Of a stretch of DNA of 37,746 nucleotides, positions 20,801 to 27,016 are shown in pieces; within the stretch, counting starts at the first letter, position 1, and each line of letters starts with the position of its first letter. Made by a program: the position numbers and the translations under genes. Source of the DNA: JBBTRN01 sp038065175 (GTDB lineage: Bacteria > Patescibacteriota > Doudnabacteria > UBA920); the NCBI GenBank assembly GCA_038065175.1, contig JBBTRN010000044.1, forward strand, positions 1 to 37,746, written 5' to 3'. The notes beneath the pieces are model-generated. The model did not search any database. It had not been told where the DNA came from and was given only the letters and a program-made list of their open reading frames with translations.

Positions 20801-21368
20801 CACCAAAGTTTTGTCGCATCTAGCCTCTATCCGCACATTAAAAACTTCGGTCGATGGCAGTACGGTAACCGTAGGGGGAATTATCGCGAAGTTAAGGAAG
20901 ACTTTAACTAAAAAAAATGACCCTATGGCGTTTGTCACATTGGAAGACGCCGGCGGCAAAGCGGAAGTCTTGGTGTTTCCGAAAATCATGGAAAAATCAC
21001 TTGAGTTTCTAAAGGCTGACAAAGTAGTGCAAGTAACCGGGCGACTCTCTATCGAAGAAGAAAATTTGACAATCATTGCGGATGAGTTAAAAGATTTGCC
21101 TAACGATGTGATTTATGCTCAAGCGCTTTCGGAAATGCAAAAATCCAGCCAGTTGGTAATTTTTATGGAACAGTTGGCTGGGATGGATGTTTTAAATGAA
21201 ATTAAAAATATTCTGGCCGCGCATTCCGGTAACGCGCAGGTGTTTTTGCAAGTCGGCGCAGGCCCGCAAGCAAAAAAAATTAAAACCCAAAGCAGTGTGG
21301 CTATTTCGCAGGGTTTGATAAATGAATTAAGGAAGGTAAAGCAAATAAGCAAGGTGGATGCAAGCTAG
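17841..21368 (+). CDS. dnaE: DNA polymerase III alpha subunit
   Basis: 1175 residues from the ATG at 17841 (MNFVHLHCHSH). A longer frame from 17805 only adds residues encoded by ATTTTGTTCA tandem repeats. The PHP domain (1-~200; HLHCHSHNSLLDG, ALTDHGAMYG) is followed by the polymerase core with catalytic PDIDLDIAD (about residues 398-406), the GLTFGVFQLGSSG thumb, the helix-hairpin-helix region and a C-terminal OB fold (VTVGGIIAKLRKTLTKKNDP). The OB-to-tail segment keeps the DnaE1-like order. Around residues 853-880 the sequence RHESTDLHPNDANQDKVGSI is encoded by what looks like an inserted intergenic-type repeat (20401-20475), still in frame. It is the main replicative polymerase. Confidence 0.96.
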   Translation: MNFVHLHCHSHNSLLDGLSKIDPLLNRARELNMPALALTDHGAMYGTIEFYTKAKDIGIKPIVGLEAYVAPRSLKEKQGKVDADYYHLTLLAQNEEGYRNLIKLTTVSHLEGFYYKPRIDLDLLKKYNHGIIALSGCQRGEIPRALMGKSTEGAHAVLEKYLNIFGSSRLFIEVQRNSKTKSLEEEGLVQRLVELSKAKNLSLVATADCHYIYPEDSEAQDVLICIGTARNVQDTDRLDMRGYDLSLKSSEKMQELFYDLPEALENTLRIADMCNLTIATNQRYFPKVEIPEGKTSEEYLREVVNIKSLGVYGQNGVIPEEIQKRIDYELDIICKKDFADYFLMVADAVEGAHNIGAITNTRGSAAGSIVGRILGITNVDPLYFELPFERFLTAHRPTPPDIDLDIADNRRDEAIAYITKKYGADKVAQIITFGTMKARAAVRDVGRALAVPYSKCDRIAKMIPLGKQGFDMTLDKALDMSAELKEVYSQDPETRQILDIAKKIEGNARHASVHAAGVVITPTALTDYMPLQKEPEGDRVITQYDMYALDVNANSKAIGVVKLDLLGIRNLSILEAAVNLVKKRHGINIDIYNLPHPDKKTFALLGKGLTFGVFQLGSSGITRYLKDLKPSNIFEIMGMIALYRPGPMQFIDDYIRRKHDPSLIKYFDPAFEKILHRTYGILVYQDDLLTIAHDLAGYSWEEVDKFRKAVGKKIPAEMAKQKIKFIQGCMETSGWSHQKASEIWNWIEPFAAYGFNKAHSASYAVVGYQTAYMKANYPVEFMAAVMTAESGDEDKIYEAVEECKNLGIKILPPDVNESDADFTVVDEHTIRFGLNAVKNLGSDVIAKIIEARQRHESTDLHPNDANQDKVGSIRVNNGQFFKSLEDFLFRAHVKNFNKKSWEALVKAGALDAFGERNQLLAGTENVLDFVREHFKSEEQGQSSLFGKSLQVGKLTLKKVEPAAKEEKLAWEKELLGMYVSAHPLDNYTKVLSHLASIRTLKTSVDGSTVTVGGIIAKLRKTLTKKNDPMAFVTLEDAGGKAEVLVFPKIMEKSLEFLKADKVVQVTGRLSIEEENLTIIADELKDLPNDVIYAQALSEMQKSSQLVIFMEQLAGMDVLNEIKNILAAHSGNAQVFLQVGAGPQAKKIKTQSSVAISQGLINELRKVKQISKVDAS
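20401..20475. repeat. probable in-frame repeat insertion in dnaE
   Basis: CACGAATCTACAGATTTACA and ACCCGAATGACGCGAATC, then AGGGTCAATCAGGGTCAACA, have the periodic look of non-coding repeats such as those flanking the GxxExxY gene. The translated segment is polar and unlike family members, while the flanking residues are typical of DnaE. Confidence 0.45.
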
Positions 21369-21417
21369 AGCTGGTAGCAAGTAGCATGTAGTAAGTAGTA
21401 GTAAGTAACAAAACAAA

Positions 21418-21442
21418 GACCGCCTCAAACATCGAAGCGGTC
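21418..21442 (-). terminator. terminator of the small membrane protein genes
   Basis: GACCGC (21442-21437) and GCGGTC (21423-21418) on the minus strand, followed by TTTGTTTTGTT. Confidence 0.65.
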
Positions 21443-21481
21443 CTATGCCTCCGGGAGCGTCCCGGCCCGAGCACCCAATGG

Positions 21482-21649
21482 TCAAATCACTTTTGTCCGG
21501 AGAAGTTTTCCTAGGAGCCAGCCGAGGATCAAAACGGCTGGAGGGATAAGCAGAAAGTGGGCTCGGGTCGTTGAACGGCCCGTGAATATCGCGAGTAACC
21601 AGAGCCCTCCGAAAATTGTGAAAATCGGCCAGTGTCTTCTCATAATCAT
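21482..21649 (-). CDS. 55-residue two-helix membrane protein
   Basis: Starts MIMRRHWPIF and ends KLLRTKVI. Two hydrophobic segments (FTIFGGLWLLAIFTG; FLLIPPAVLILGWLLG) are joined by RSTTRAH. A very strong SD (AAAGGAGG, 3 nt before the ATG) and a terminator downstream support it as a real gene. No family is recognised. It is preceded on the same strand by another two-helix small protein, and the pair could act together. Confidence 0.6.
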   Translation of the reverse strand: MIMRRHWPIFTIFGGLWLLAIFTGRSTTRAHFLLIPPAVLILGWLLGKLLRTKVI

Positions 21650-21770
21650 AAACCTCCTTTTTTGTTGTCCCTTGCCTTCCCCCGCCTTAGAAAAGCGAGA
21701 GAGGAATTGCCACGGACGCGCTCTGTGGCCAGCGACCTAAGGTTTGTTAGACCTTGGATTTTTTGATGGG

Positions 21771-21941
21771 TTATAAAACCTTGTCCCAATTCTTTCCGAC
21801 AAAGAATCCAGCTACCAGTCCTGCTATGGACAAAGTCCACATTAGGGTTAGTGGGGCTGGCGGTTCTCCCGCCAGCAGAGACACGAAATTAGCGCCGATA
21901 GCGCTTATCCATGTCACCAATAGAACCAAAATTACTAGCAT
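21771..21941 (-). CDS. 56-residue two-helix membrane protein
   Basis: MLVILVLLVTWISAIGANFV forms the first helix, GEPPAPLT the turn and LMWTLSIAGLVAGFFVG the second; it ends KNWDKVL. No clear SD. It lies about 120 nt upstream of the 55-residue gene on the same strand and has the same two-helix architecture, which supports a small-protein pair. Weak alternative: chance open frame. Confidence 0.45.
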   Translation of the reverse strand: MLVILVLLVTWISAIGANFVSLLAGEPPAPLTLMWTLSIAGLVAGFFVGKNWDKVL

Positions 21942-21977
21942 TTAAGCATAATAACTTTACCTTGTGGAAAACGCAAG

Positions 21978-22181
21978 TTGCCTGGATTTACAGATTATGT
22001 TAGAGTTATTTTAGTTCTTCAAACGGTATTATTCTGGCCACCAACCAGAAGAGTTTGGGACAATAGTGTTTTAAAAGATCCCGGTGTTCTAGAGCCACTG
22101 GGATGGACTGGGACGGAACCGTCTTGGTATTTATCAAGACCCCAGGGTTTGGCTTCTCATCGTATTTTGATGGTAAGCTAA
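21978..22181 (+). CDS. possible small ORF of unknown function
   Basis: 67 residues from a TTG start, with an initial hydrophobic stretch (YVRVILVLQTVLFWPP) and a polar rest. The only supporting context is a long-loop hairpin over its end (AAGACCCCAGG facing CCTGGGGTCTT, then GTTGTTTT). No SD and no recognised family, so this may not be a gene. Confidence 0.25.
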   Translation: MPGFTDYVRVILVLQTVLFWPPTRRVWDNSVLKDPGVLEPLGWTGTEPSWYLSRPQGLASHRILMVS

Positions 22182-22199
22182 GTCCTGGGGTCTTGTTGT
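22137..22199 (+). terminator. long-loop hairpin with T-rich tail
   Basis: AAGACCCCAGG (22137-22147) faces CCTGGGGTCTT (22183-22193) and GTTGTTTT follows. It would insulate the GxxExxY element from upstream transcription. Confidence 0.5.
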
Positions 22200-22643
22200 T
22201 TTAAATTCACTGATTCACAGATGGCACGGATATGGGATTACTTTACGAGGATCAAACAAAGCAGATTATTGGCGCATTGTATAGAGTTTATAATACTCTA
22301 GGATTTGGGTATAAAGAAAAAGAATATCAGAAAGCTTTCGCAATAGAATTGGAAAAACTCGGCATTAGGTTTAAACGGGAATTGTATTCTGTTTTAAAAT
22401 ATGAGGACAAAGTTTTAACTAAATTTTTTGTTGATTTTTTAGTCGAAGATAAAATTGTTGTTGAATTAAAGGTGGCAACAGATTTTTATTTACAGCATAG
22501 ACAACAGGTTATCCAATATTTAAAGAATCACAATTTAAAAGTAGGTATTATAGGGGTTATTACTCCTAAAAAAGTTTTAATCAAAAGGGTGGTTAATTAA
22601 TCCGATCCGTGCTATCTCTTATCCGTGAATCCGTGAATTTAAA
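22200..22643 (+). mobile_element. GxxExxY gene enclosed by ~45-bp inverted repeats
   Basis: The left arm (22200-22240) and the reverse complement of the right arm (22598-22643) share TTTAAATTCAC, GATTCAC, AGAT, GCACGGAT and GGATTA in order, with one 5-nt length difference. The ATG (22232) lies inside the left arm and the stop codon is the first three bases of the right arm, so the repeats frame the gene exactly. The unit ends 3 nt before the thrS ATG. Confidence 0.8.
22232..22600 (+). CDS. GxxExxY protein (PDDEXK_3 nuclease-like)
   Basis: 122 residues. The opening GALYRVYNTLGFGYKEKEYQKAFAIEL fits the GxxExxY family: G-F-G-Y-x-E-x-x-Y, a helix, then FKRE. FFVDFLVEDKIVVELKV supplies the D...E-x-K of a PDDEXK nuclease fold (about residues 68-84), and HRQQVIQYLKNHNLKVGIIGVI is the final helix-strand. 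Family members are common in environmental genomes and their role is unsettled. Here the gene is bounded by inverted repeats, which suggests a small mobile or homing-type unit. It is AT-rich. Confidence 0.88.
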   Translation: MGLLYEDQTKQIIGALYRVYNTLGFGYKEKEYQKAFAIELEKLGIRFKRELYSVLKYEDKVLTKFFVDFLVEDKIVVELKVATDFYLQHRQQVIQYLKNHNLKVGIIGVITPKKVLIKRVVN

Positions 22644-22646
22644 GTT

Positions 22647-24398
22647 ATGTCCAACCAAGATTACTTAAAACATGAACGTTTGAATAATATCCGCCACACA
22701 TTGGCCCATCTTACCGCGGCTGCGGTAAGGGAGCTTTGGCCTGGCTCGAAAAACGCGATTGGCCCGGCGATTGAAGACGGCTTTTACCAAGACTTTGAAG
22801 TCGCGGGCACAATTACCAAGCAGGATTTGCCAAAAATCGAAAAGAAAATTCGGCAGCTTATTCCCAGATGGACGCATTTTGAAAAAAAAGAGGTAAGCAA
22901 AGAGGAAGCGCTAAAAGCTTTTGCCTGGAATAAATATAAAACCGAACTAATAGAAGAATTCGCTAAAGAAGGAAAAAAACTTACATTCCATAATTCGCCC
23001 GGGTTTATAGATTTATGCAAAGGCGGGCATGTAGAGCACCCTTCTAAAGAAATTAAGCCAGACGCGTTTAAACTTACCAAACTCGCCGGCGCGTACTGGC
23101 GAGGCGATGAAAAAAACAAAATGCTCACGCGTATTTACGGAGTGGCGTTTGAAAGTAAAGAGGAACTCGAGCATCATTTGGCCATGCTGGCAGAAGCAGA
23201 AAAGCGCGACCATAAAGTTTTAGGCCCGAAATTGGATTTGTTTATGTTCCATCTCACTTCCCCGGGCGCGCCTTATTGGCTGCCTAAGGGAATGGTTTTA
23301 ATTAATCAATTAATAGAATTTTGGCGTAAAGAGCATTCCAAAAGAGGCTACCAGGAAATTTCCGCGCCTTTGGTAAATAAAAAAGAATTATGGGAGACCA
23401 GCGGGCACTGGCAACATTACCACGAAAATATGTTTGTTGCTAACATGGGCGAGAATGAAATTTACGGCATAAAAGCCATGAATTGCCCGAACGCAATGCT
23501 GGTGTTTGGTTCGCGTTTGCGTTCTTACCGCGATTTGCCTTTAAGACTTTCGGACACCGATATTTTGCATCGCTATGAGCTCGCCGGCACTTTAAACGGC
23601 CTTTTTAGGGTCCGTGCTTTTAGGCAGGACGACTCGCATAACTTTATAACTGAAGACATGGTAGAAAGCGAGTATAAGGAAATATTTAAAATCGTAAAAT
23701 TATTTTATGGCGTATTCAAACTCCGGTATGAGTTTAGGCTGGGGACAAGGCCAAAAGATTTTTTAGGAGAAATTGATGTTTGGAACCGCGCGGAGGCCAC
23801 GCTAAAAAAGATTCTCGATCAATCTAAAATTAAATATACAGTTGCCGAGGGTGACGGGGCGTTTTATGGCCCTAAAGTGGACATTTTAATGAACGATGCT
23901 TTGGGCCGGGAATGGCAAATGGGCACTGTGCAGTTGGATTTTCAGCAGCCCAAGAGGTTTGGCCTGGAATATATAGAAAACGATGGCTCCCGTAAAACCC
24001 CAGTTTGCGTCCACCGCGTGATTTACGGTTCGATTGAGCGGTTTATTGGGATTTTAATTGAACATTACAGCGGGGCATTCCCCTTGTGGCTCTCCCCTGT
24101 CCAGGTTTCAGTCCTGTCGATTTCCAAAAAACACAACGCTTACGCTAAGAAGATTGTAAAGATGCTGTCTGATATGTGTTATGGGTTACGTGTTGAGCTT
24201 GATGACCGAGATGAATCTGTCGGCAAAAAAATTCGTGAGGCCACCATGCAAAAAATTCCCTACCAAATAATTGTCGGCGACAAGGAAATGAAAGCAAAAA
24301 AAATCGCAGTCCGCACCAGGGAGGGCAAAGATTTGGGGGTTATGAGCTTGAAAAAGTTTGTGGAAAGGTTGGTAATGGAAATAGAAAAGAAAAAATGA
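22647..24398 (+). CDS. thrS: threonyl-tRNA synthetase lacking the TGS domain
   Basis: 583 residues against ~640 in E. coli; it starts directly at the N2 editing domain (IRHTLAHLTAAAV, then FIDLCKGGHVEHP), so the N-terminal TGS domain is missing. The class II core is complete: zinc ligands in MNCPN, DDSHNF and VCVHR, motif 2 near LFRVRAFRQDD and motif 3 GSIERFIGILIEH. The anticodon-binding domain covers the last ~100 residues. It charges tRNA-Thr; the window holds three intact and several broken tRNA-Thr genes. The gene starts 4 nt after the GxxExxY element, which must have displaced its original leader. Confidence 0.96.
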   Translation: MSNQDYLKHERLNNIRHTLAHLTAAAVRELWPGSKNAIGPAIEDGFYQDFEVAGTITKQDLPKIEKKIRQLIPRWTHFEKKEVSKEEALKAFAWNKYKTELIEEFAKEGKKLTFHNSPGFIDLCKGGHVEHPSKEIKPDAFKLTKLAGAYWRGDEKNKMLTRIYGVAFESKEELEHHLAMLAEAEKRDHKVLGPKLDLFMFHLTSPGAPYWLPKGMVLINQLIEFWRKEHSKRGYQEISAPLVNKKELWETSGHWQHYHENMFVANMGENEIYGIKAMNCPNAMLVFGSRLRSYRDLPLRLSDTDILHRYELAGTLNGLFRVRAFRQDDSHNFITEDMVESEYKEIFKIVKLFYGVFKLRYEFRLGTRPKDFLGEIDVWNRAEATLKKILDQSKIKYTVAEGDGAFYGPKVDILMNDALGREWQMGTVQLDFQQPKRFGLEYIENDGSRKTPVCVHRVIYGSIERFIGILIEHYSGAFPLWLSPVQVSVLSISKKHNAYAKKIVKMLSDMCYGLRVELDDRDESVGKKIREATMQKIPYQIIVGDKEMKAKKIAVRTREGKDLGVMSLKKFVERLVMEIEKKK

Positions 24399-24415
24399 CA
24401 TCAATAGGAAATTGG

Positions 24416-24493
24416 TGTCATTGCGAGTGCACCCGAAGCAATCTATGAGGGTTGATTGCCACGCCCTCAGATGCATTCGGGCTCGCAATGACA
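24416..24493. repeat. GTCATTGCGAG palindrome, copy 2
   Basis: TGTCATTGCGAG (24416-24427) and CTCGCAATGACA (24482-24493), with GCACCCGAAGC/GCATTCGGGC inner pairing. Related to 14777-14849; it lies after thrS. Confidence 0.75.
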
Positions 24494-24508
24494 GGAAAAA
24501 GCCAATCT

Positions 24509-24536
24509 TTGACAAACTAATAAAACCTGTTATAAT
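24509..24536 (+). promoter_or_regulatory. promoter of the RRM protein gene
   Basis: TTGACA (24509-24514), a 16-nt spacer and TATAAT (24531-24536): both boxes are perfect. It drives a leader of about 130 nt. Confidence 0.85.
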
Positions 24537-24570
24537 ACATGCATCATCTTAGTTTAAGCGCCATTCAAAC

Positions 24571-24663
24571 AGCTTTCTTTTTTAGGAGCTCTTTAGGGAC
24601 AGTCTTAAATTCATTATAATTTAGTGAGTAAGAGTGTAAGGTGAGCTCTTCGAAAAGAAAGCT
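24571..24663 (+). promoter_or_regulatory. structured leader of the RRM protein mRNA
   Basis: AGCTTTCTTTT (24571-24581) pairs with AAAAGAAAGCT (24653-24663), then GAGCTC (24586-24591) with GAGCTC (24643-24648), across a symmetrical 4-nt internal loop. The stem closes a ~50-nt loop and ends 11 nt before the ATG. Long structured leaders are typical of cold-shock or self-regulated RNA-binding proteins; here that is inference. A TATAAT inside the loop (24615-24620) could be a second promoter. Confidence 0.6.
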
Positions 24664-24674
24664 ATTTTAACAAA

Positions 24675-25058
24675 ATGGCAAAGAAACTTTTTGTCGGTAG
24701 CCTGCCTTGGGCAACTACCGGCGACGATTTGCAGGCTTTGTTCAGCCAGCACGGAAGCGTCACTTCGGCAACCGTGGTAATGGACAAAATGACCGGCAGG
24801 TCAAGAGGTTTTGGCTTCGTTGAATTTGAAAACGATGCTGAAGCTGATGCCGCTATAGCGGCGCTCAACGGCCACGATTTAGACGGCCGACAGATTACCG
24901 TTAACGAAGCCCGTCCTATGGAAGACAGGCCACCGCGCAGAAGCTTTGGTGGTGGCGGCGGCGGCGGACGCGGCGGTTACGGCGGCGGCGGGCATGGCGG
25001 CGGATATGGTGGTGGTGGTGGCGGCGGACGCGGCGGCAGTTGGAATAACGATAGATAA
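24675..25058 (+). CDS. glycine-rich RRM RNA-binding protein
   Basis: 127 residues. One RNA recognition motif (2-80) with RNP2 KLFVGSLPW and RNP1 RSRGFGFVEF, then a glycine-rich tail of G-runs with RGG-like and tyrosine-containing repeats (residues 87-127). It resembles bacterial and plant glycine-rich RNA chaperones induced by cold. It has its own strong promoter, a structured leader and a terminator, so it is a single-gene unit, likely highly expressed and perhaps self-regulated. Confidence 0.95.
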   Translation: MAKKLFVGSLPWATTGDDLQALFSQHGSVTSATVVMDKMTGRSRGFGFVEFENDAEADAAIAALNGHDLDGRQITVNEARPMEDRPPRRSFGGGGGGGRGGYGGGGHGGGYGGGGGGGRGGSWNNDR

Positions 25059-25066
25059 CATCGTTT

Positions 25067-25098
25067 AAAAAATCCCTCCAATTAAGGAGGGATTTTTT
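25067..25098 (+). terminator. terminator of the RRM gene
   Basis: AAAAAATCCCTCC pairs with GGAGGGATTTTTT (13 bp), then AATTTG. Confidence 0.9.
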
Positions 25099-25123
25099 AA
25101 TTTGCTACATTTCTGCTCTTAAT

Positions 25124-25285
25124 GGGACTGTTGCCGAATGCCATTTTTGCCCAAAACGATCTGCTTTGGCAAAATTTCTAAAAAAATTCTTCCGCTTACC
25201 TTTCAGGTAAACATCAAAATTTGTTTTAGAAATTTTACTCAAACCATATCATTTTGCATCAAAAAGCTCATTCGGCAACAGTCCC
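25124..25285. mobile_element. 162-bp palindromic element overlapping the 3' end of the Sm-like gene
   Basis: 17-bp inverted repeats GGGACTGTTGCCGAATG (25124-25140) and CATTCGGCAACAGTCCC (25269-25285). Inside lie nested arms AAAATTTCTAAAA/TTTTAGAAATTTT and TACCT/AGGTA. The right arm encodes the GLLPNEL residues at the end of the 25249-25500 protein, so either the element captured the gene end or the end was copied in inverted orientation. Confidence 0.65.
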
Positions 25286-25500
25286 CTAATCGTTTTTAAA
25301 TTTATTTCCTTGTCAAAATTGGGGTTATCTAGCTGGCCAATCACAAAGTACTTATCACTTTCTTCAGAGTGGTATCCTTTCAAAATTCCCGTAATTGCAT
25401 CACCGTTTTTTAAAACGATTCGCACCAATTTTCCTTGGTTTGTTTCAAAAAAGTCTTTCAGCTGTTCGTCCGGCATTGGTTTTTCTAAATGTTCGTTCAT
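25249..25500 (-). CDS. small Sm-fold-like (LSm/Hfq-like) protein
   Basis: 83 residues. The centre (GKLVRIVLKNGDAITGILKGYHSEESDKYFVIG) has the Sm1 pattern of alternating hydrophobics with LKNGD..TG.LKGY, followed by a strand and IRGLLPNEL in the place of Sm2. Hfq-specific NG/YKHA motifs are absent. An RNA-binding role is thus only inferred. An unrecognised conserved CPR protein is the alternative. Its last residues are encoded by one arm of the 162-bp palindrome. Confidence 0.4.
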   Translation of the reverse strand: MNEHLEKPMPDEQLKDFFETNQGKLVRIVLKNGDAITGILKGYHSEESDKYFVIGQLDNPNFDKEINLKTIRGLLPNELFDAK

Positions 25501-25558
25501 ATTATATTTTGTTATATATCGATTTTTAAAATCCCAAAAATTTTGGTATAAAATTGTT

Positions 25559-26326
25559 TTAAGTTAATATTCTTGCCCTGTTTTTTGTTATTGCCACGGT
25601 GTGCTCAAAGTGGGCGGATAGTCCCCCATCTGCCGTGCGAATGGTCCATTCATCATCCTCAATAAATATTTCCCACCCGTTTTCACACAGCATTGGTTCA
25701 ATTGCCAGCACCATGCCCTCTTTAAGGATTATCCCCTGCCCTTTTTTGCCATAGCACGGCACCTGGGGCTCTTCGTGTACATCGTACCCTACCCCGTGGC
25801 CGACTAAATCCCGAACCATGTTAAACCCCTCTTTTTCTGCGATTGATTGGATTGCAAAACCTATGTCGCCTATAGTGTTGCCTGCCTCCGCGCTTTTTAT
25901 GGCCTCATCAAGGCATTTTTTTGCGGTCTTGATAAGCCTTGCCGCCAAACTAGAAATTGTCCCTACAGGTACGGTTATCGCCGTGTCAGTGTAAAACCCT
26001 TTGTACAGCATTCCAATATCTAAGGAGATAATATCACCTTGTTTCAGAAGTATCGAAGGAGACGGGATCCCGTGGACAACCGCGTCGTTGATGCTAGTGC
26101 AAAGGGCTGCAGGAAAAGGGTTGCTTTTTTCGCCATAGCCTTTAAAACTGGCTTTACCTCCGGCATCATTAATCAGTTTTTCGGCATATTTGTTCAATTC
26201 CCAGGTGGAAATACCGGGTTTAACCACGGTTGATGTTTTATGCAAAATATCGCGCAGTAGGTTGCCTCCCTGCGCGATTGTTTCTATCTCGTTTTGAGTT
26301 TTAATTAAACCTTTTTTCGTAGGCAT
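25559..26326 (-). CDS. map: methionine aminopeptidase, type I
   Basis: 255 residues. The metal-binding residues are all in place: aspartates of DIISLDIGMLYKGFYTDTA, histidine of GHGVGYDVHEEPQVP, and glutamates of MVLAIEPM and HFEHTVAIT. It removes initiator methionine. I start at the ATG at 26326 (MPTKKGLIKTQ); a TTG one codon earlier is possible. The start lies inside the upstream adenylate-kinase-like gene (26-base overlap), so the two are translationally coupled, echoing the common adk-map pair. Confidence 0.96.
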   Translation of the reverse strand: MPTKKGLIKTQNEIETIAQGGNLLRDILHKTSTVVKPGISTWELNKYAEKLINDAGGKASFKGYGEKSNPFPAALCTSINDAVVHGIPSPSILLKQGDIISLDIGMLYKGFYTDTAITVPVGTISSLAARLIKTAKKCLDEAIKSAEAGNTIGDIGFAIQSIAEKEGFNMVRDLVGHGVGYDVHEEPQVPCYGKKGQGIILKEGMVLAIEPMLCENGWEIFIEDDEWTIRTADGGLSAHFEHTVAITKNRARILT

Positions 26327-26918
26327 CAATTTTTTTTATTAACCTTGTTTTAGCCTTGGAAATGCTGCCGGTTGTGGAGATTTGGATATGCGGATAAAAC
26401 TTTTTGAAAAATTTTACTACTTGCGATATATTTTTTTTGTAATAAGCAATGCGGTACATAAGCGCGCGGTTGTTGTCATCCGGCCTTTTAGAGAATTTGC
26501 CGCGGAAATATGTCTTTCGGCTGGTCATCCGGCGGATAGTTTCTTTTAAAGGGATAGATAAATATACGAACAGGATTTTTTGGCGTTTTTCTTGTTTTAA
26601 CCACTTGGCTACTAATCTAGCTTCGCCCAGCATCTTAGGTGTGCCGTTAAACAGAATGCCTTGTTTTTTTGGCGTCTTGCGTATGCGGTCGTAAAGCAGC
26701 TTTCTTACTATCTGCGTGGGTGTGAGTTTGCCTTTATTTAAAGTTTGGTCGAGACGGTATTTTTTTCGCAAGGTTTTATCTCGTTCCAGTCCGCGCAATT
26801 CCATACCCATATCCAGGTTGTAAAGGCGATATTTGGACGCTAAAAATTTTCCGTGCGTGGCTTTGCCTGCCGCAGGGTCGCCTAATAATATTATATTTAG
26901 CGGCTTATTTTTGTTCAT
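26301..26918 (-). CDS. degenerate adenylate-kinase-like P-loop protein
   Basis: 205 residues. The P-loop is GDPAAGKATHGK instead of GxxGSGKGTQ, the family GFPR is NGTP (ILFNGTPKMLGEA), and the LID arginines are rearranged (MTSRKTYFRGKFSKRPDD). The overall order of adenylate kinase is kept. It could be a nucleotide kinase of changed specificity or a regulatory paralogue. It follows a canonical adenylate kinase gene in tandem, separated only by an 88-bp palindromic element, and overlaps map. A duplication followed by divergence is the simplest reading. Confidence 0.7.
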   Translation of the reverse strand: MNKNKPLNIILLGDPAAGKATHGKFLASKYRLYNLDMGMELRGLERDKTLRKKYRLDQTLNKGKLTPTQIVRKLLYDRIRKTPKKQGILFNGTPKMLGEARLVAKWLKQEKRQKILFVYLSIPLKETIRRMTSRKTYFRGKFSKRPDDNNRALMYRIAYYKKNISQVVKFFKKFYPHIQISTTGSISKAKTRLIKKIDAYEKRFN

Positions 26919-26923
26919 AAAGT

Positions 26924-27011
26924 ATTCTCATATTTTTACCTGCCCTCCAACCTGTCCTCCGAAGTTTTAACGAAGGAGGAAGCTTTAGCGAAGGAGGGAG
27001 AATATGAGAAT
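26924..27011. repeat. 88-bp palindromic element between the two kinase genes
   Basis: ATTCTCATATT (26924-26934) and AATATGAGAAT (27001-27011), with inner CTCCGAAG/CGAAGGAGG units of the same CTTCG type seen elsewhere in the window. Confidence 0.65.
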
Positions 27012-27016
27012 GATTT

